From assembly GCF_900107685.1 (NCBI RefSeq), contig NZ_FNRQ01000001.1:558001-622000 (forward strand): 64,000 nt of DNA, read 5' to 3'. Each line of letters begins with the position of its first letter. The first letter of the stretch is position 1. Below the pieces are notes generated by a model. It made no database searches. It saw only the letters and a program-made list of their open reading frames with translations, and was not told where the DNA came from. Below are positions 61,303-64,000 of the stretch, piece by piece. This DNA comes from Paraburkholderia sartisoli. Its GTDB lineage: Bacteria > Pseudomonadota > Gammaproteobacteria > Burkholderiales > Burkholderiaceae. The translations under genes and the position numbers were made by a program.

Positions 61303-63058
61303 GATTGGAGCTGTACTCTCGTGCGCGCCGGGAGCCATCATCGTTGCAGTGGATAACCTTGAAGTGTTCGAGAGAAACAAAGAGGCGTTGCAAGTTGGCC
61401 GCTTCTTGAGGATTGCGCAAGGCAATCTTGATTTCACAATTGCCACCATTCTGAACATTAAGGGCACAAACACCATTGGCTCCGATGGAAAGCCCATTTG
61501 GAGCTTTCAGATTGAGTGCCAAGCGATTGGCACCTTGGTTGAAGACAAGACGTTCGATCGTGGTAGTCTCCTTTTGCCGGTGCCAACTGAGCATGCATTC
61601 ATTGCAGAAAGAGAGACTCTGGACAAGATGTTCTCAGCCGATAGCGATCACGATTTTCCGCTTGGCAAACTTTCAATGAACAAAACCATCGATCTGATGA
61701 TCAATGGCAACAGGTTCTTCAGCAAGCATATTGCGATTGTCGGCTCGACCGGGTCCGGTAAGTCATGCACGGTCGCGAGCGTGCTGCAGGGTGTCGTTGG
61801 TATCGCCCAGCACAAAAATAGAAACAAGGGTAAGCAAAATAACTCGCATGTGGTGATATTCGACATTCACGACGAATACACCGCTGCGTTCACCCTTAAA
61901 GAAGAAGAGTCTTTCACTCTGAGTCGACTCGACATTGACTCTCTGCAACTTCCATACTGGTTGATGAATTCGGAAGAGCTGGAGAGCATGTTCATCGAGA
62001 GCAACGAGGCAAACTCTCATAATCAGGTTAGCCAGTTCAAGCACGCTGTTGTTTTGAACAAGGAAAAGCACAATCCGGGCGTTCAGGAGGTTACGTACGA
62101 TACTCCGGTTTATTTCTCGATTAAGGAGGTCTACTACTTCATTGAAAACCTTAATCGCGAGGTTATCGGGCGGCTGGCCGGGGAAGACAAGCCTAAGCTG
62201 GTCGACGGAAGTTTAGTGTCCGACCGGAAGATCTATTTCGACAAGATCCACGATTTCGTTGCCAACTCCACCGCGGCTGCGACCAAAGCGACCAGTGGGC
62301 CATTCAACGGAGAGTTCAACAGGTTCGTTTCACGGTTGGAGGCGAAACTGGCCGACAAACGCCTCCGGTTCCTTTTGAACGCGAAGAAGGCTGACGGGCA
62401 GGCTCATGTTACTGCGGACTTTGAGACGCTGATGAAGCAGTTCATCGGTTACCTCGACAAGGCGAACGTTACCATTGTTGATTTGAGTGGCGTTCCTTTC
62501 GAGGTTCTCAGCATCACCGTCAGCCTGATCTCTCGCCTCATCTTCGACTTCTGCTTCCACTATTCCAAGCTTCAGCACGCCCAAGGCAAGCTCAACGACA
62601 TCCCGGTCATGCTCGTTTGCGAGGAGGCGCACAACTACGTTCCACGGGACGACCACGTAGCCTATCGTGCGTCTCGAAAGTCCATCGAGCGGATCGCAAA
62701 GGAGGGGCGGAAATATGGCCTGAGCCTGATGGTCGTGAGCCAGCGGCCCTCGGAAGTGTCGGAGACGATATTCGCCCAGTGCAACAACTTCATCTCGCTG
62801 CGCCTGACGAACGACGCGGATCAGACTTACGTGCGGCGCCTCTTTCCCGACAACACCAACGCGATCACGGATATCCTGCCGAACCTGGCTCCGGGCGAGT
62901 GCGTGGTGGTCGGTGACGCCGTGCTGCTGCCGGCCGTGATAAAGATGCCGCTACCGGTCCCTGAACCACATTCGCAAAGCGTTGAGGTTCATAAGGAGTG
63001 GAAAGAACAATGGCGCGATATTGTCTTCGCGGAGGTCATCAAGCGCTGGCGAAAGTAA
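61292..63058 (+). CDS. herA: HerA-type ATPase
   Basis: A 588-residue HerA/FtsK-like hexameric ATPase. An N-terminal HAS-barrel-like region (~1-120) precedes Walker A GSTGSGKS (~151-158). Walker B is VMLVCEEAH (~438-446), and an arginine-finger type segment is seen in QRPSEVSETIFAQCNNF. In defence systems HerA pairs with SIR2 or DUF4297 proteins and drives a translocating complex. The first ~1.2 kb is AT-rich relative to the flanks and the last ~550 bases are GC-rich, suggesting a mosaic origin. Confidence 0.87.
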   Translation: MPIKIGAVLSCAPGAIIVAVDNLEVFERNKEALQVGRFLRIAQGNLDFTIATILNIKGTNTIGSDGKPIWSFQIECQAIGTLVEDKTFDRGSLLLPVPTEHAFIAERETLDKMFSADSDHDFPLGKLSMNKTIDLMINGNRFFSKHIAIVGSTGSGKSCTVASVLQGVVGIAQHKNRNKGKQNNSHVVIFDIHDEYTAAFTLKEEESFTLSRLDIDSLQLPYWLMNSEELESMFIESNEANSHNQVSQFKHAVVLNKEKHNPGVQEVTYDTPVYFSIKEVYYFIENLNREVIGRLAGEDKPKLVDGSLVSDRKIYFDKIHDFVANSTAAATKATSGPFNGEFNRFVSRLEAKLADKRLRFLLNAKKADGQAHVTADFETLMKQFIGYLDKANVTIVDLSGVPFEVLSITVSLISRLIFDFCFHYSKLQHAQGKLNDIPVMLVCEEAHNYVPRDDHVAYRASRKSIERIAKEGRKYGLSLMVVSQRPSEVSETIFAQCNNFISLRLTNDADQTYVRRLFPDNTNAITDILPNLAPGECVVVGDAVLLPAVIKMPLPVPEPHSQSVEVHKEWKEQWRDIVFAEVIKRWRK

Positions 63059-63713
63059 GAAGAATTGACTGCCCTGCGCTATCGACAGCTCAATTAGATA
63101 GTTGCTGGCATTGCCGCCTGGGCTAGTGTCCGCTTCTTGCCGGCTTAGGTCCGATGCGTATTTGGTAGTTGCGAGCGTTCTACTTGCCCGCTGGAGGTAC
63201 GTGGCGTTCAGAGAATCCGAAGGTTCCGGATCTTGCCGATGGTTGGCGACCGGCTCAGGATCAGTTCAGTAATGTACTCTGGCAAGAGCGCGCGTAGGAT
63301 GTTGGTGGGAATGCCGTCTACGAATTACGAAGGAACCTGAACGATGAATGCGTCAGGATCGTTTTTCAGACTGTGCTCGTAACTGACGCGGTAATCCATA
63401 TGGTTATGCTGCGGCCTGCGGTGTGACGGATGGCTGATGTGGCGTTCGACTTGCAGCTTTTCAATGGCGAGCGGTATACGTAGGAAACCACTAAAATCTG
63501 CGAATGCTCCGCGCTGCCCGATCTCTGGGCGTCGCCACCGATCCCAATGCCGGCGCGGCAGACAACCGGTTTGGGGGCCACGGGGGGCGTTTTTCCGGAG
63601 GCGTGACGGTATACTTGACGCGGAAAACGACGGTATACCGTCACAATACCGTAGATTTAGCTGGATCTGGCAGGACGACCCTAGACGCTGATTTTCGAAA
63701 AAACGTAGTTATT
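63059..63713. other. Remnant region between herA and ribE
   Basis: No complete gene is supported. On the minus strand a short frame (63325-63399, MDYRVSYEHSLKNDPDAFIV start) and a nearby piece ending at 63208 look like a degenerate small protein interrupted by a stop. A 12-bp inverted repeat (63603-63614 with 63633-63644, arms GTGACGGTATAC) and an inner palindrome at 63629-63642 resemble a regulator or mobile-element end. A stop cluster precedes ribE. Confidence 0.4.
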
Positions 63714-64000
63714 TCAACGGCTTATGGTCGCCTGAGGCGCGCTGAGCATCCGCTCCACATACCGCGCGATCAGATCGATTTCCAGATTGACCTTCGAACC
63801 CGTGCGCAGGTTCTTGAGCGTCGTCACTTCGACGGTGTGCGGGATCAGGTTGATCGAAAATTCGCAGCCGTCGTCGCTATCCTTGACCGAGTTCACCGTC
63901 AGGCTCACGCCGTTCACGGTTACCGATCCCTTGAATGCCAGATAGCGGCCGATGTCGCGAGGCGCGCGTACGCGCAGTTCATGCGACTCGCCAACCGGCG
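63714..64000 (-). CDS. ribE: Riboflavin synthase alpha chain RibE, 5' end outside window
   Basis: The minus-strand frame is open to the right edge. The visible C-terminal ~95 residues include GESHELRVRAPRDIGRYLAFKGSVTVNGVSLTVN and EFSINLIPHTVEVTTLKNLRTGSKVNLEIDLIARYVERML, matching the second lumazine-binding domain of riboflavin synthase. The enzyme dismutates two 6,7-dimethyl-8-ribityllumazine to riboflavin. The stop is TGA at 63714-63716. The N-terminal domain lies beyond the window. The ribB/ribH genes are ~51 kb away. Confidence 0.95.
   Translation of the reverse strand, partial: PVGESHELRVRAPRDIGRYLAFKGSVTVNGVSLTVNSVKDSDDGCEFSINLIPHTVEVTTLKNLRTGSKVNLEIDLIARYVERMLSAPQATISR

Noticed and set aside
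63437..63691. 85-residue plus-strand ORF before ribE
   Set aside because: It contains palindromes, has no ribosome site or recognised domain, and reads as junction DNA.
1..64000. CRISPR arrays, rRNA genes and complete insertion sequences
   Set aside because: No regularly spaced repeats, rRNA signatures or intact transposase genes were seen.

Overview
The window is GC-rich, densely coded DNA from a member of the Burkholderiaceae, most likely Paraburkholderia, Caballeronia or Burkholderia. The evidence is the ribB-ribH-nusB-aminotransferase block, a trmB/tRNA-Gly/YggT neighbourhood, ubiD, kup, CopCD and long GC-rich intergenic palindromes. No rRNA, CRISPR array or complete insertion sequence was seen. 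There is one tRNA, Gly-CCC. Both window edges cut genes: trmB on the left and ribE, riboflavin synthase, on the right.

Layout: 0-12.5 kb is core genome, with trmB, tRNA-Gly, YggT, a DUF2520 dehydrogenase, a PLP ammonia-lyase, a LysE exporter, ubiD, a lytic transglycosylase, an aminotransferase, nusB, ribH and ribB. 12.7-14.3 kb holds two unrecognised genes. 14.3-25.6 kb is a catabolic regulon: a SorC-family regulator, a DXP-reductoisomerase-like (DRL-like) oxidoreductase, acetoin-dehydrogenase-type E1 alpha, E1 beta and E2, and a self-contained glucitol-type PTS (GutM, IIC, IIB, IIA, HPr-EI). 25.6-27.1 kb has NtrC sites, a sigma-54 promoter and a leader terminator ahead of a soluble PilJ/NIT-type sensor. 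27.2-29.8 kb is a MipA/hydrolase/DUF4118 operon. 30-36 kb is a sugar ABC importer with a GntR regulator and L-fuconate dehydratase. 36-40.5 kb has a ParB-like protein, an NRAMP-related transporter and Kup. 41-48.2 kb is a copper-type cluster with PepSY and TonB proteins, CopC, CopD and two DUF2946 proteins. 48-59 kb is mixed accessory genes. 59.2-63.1 kb is a small defence-like island: an intact antitoxin, a broken ParE-like toxin, and a DUF4297-like nuclease overlapping a HerA ATPase. ribE follows directly.

The most interesting reading concerns 14.3-25.6 kb. The glucitol-type PTS has no sorbitol-6-phosphate dehydrogenase beside it. It is paired with a DRL-like enzyme, whose family interconverts 1-deoxyxylulose 5-phosphate (DXP) and 2-C-methylerythritol 4-phosphate (MEP), and with an acetoin-cleaving type TPP/lipoyl complex. 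These suggest an unrecognised route in which a branched polyol such as 2-C-methylerythritol is imported as MEP, rearranged to DXP, and cleaved to glyceraldehyde 3-phosphate and acetyl-CoA. This is inference from family knowledge and gene order. Operator-like repeats sharing a GTGAACA/TGTTCA core lie before the regulator and before both transcription units, tying them into one regulon.

About 51 kb separates ribB from ribE. These genes are often close together in Burkholderiaceae, so much of the interval may be inserted or rearranged DNA.
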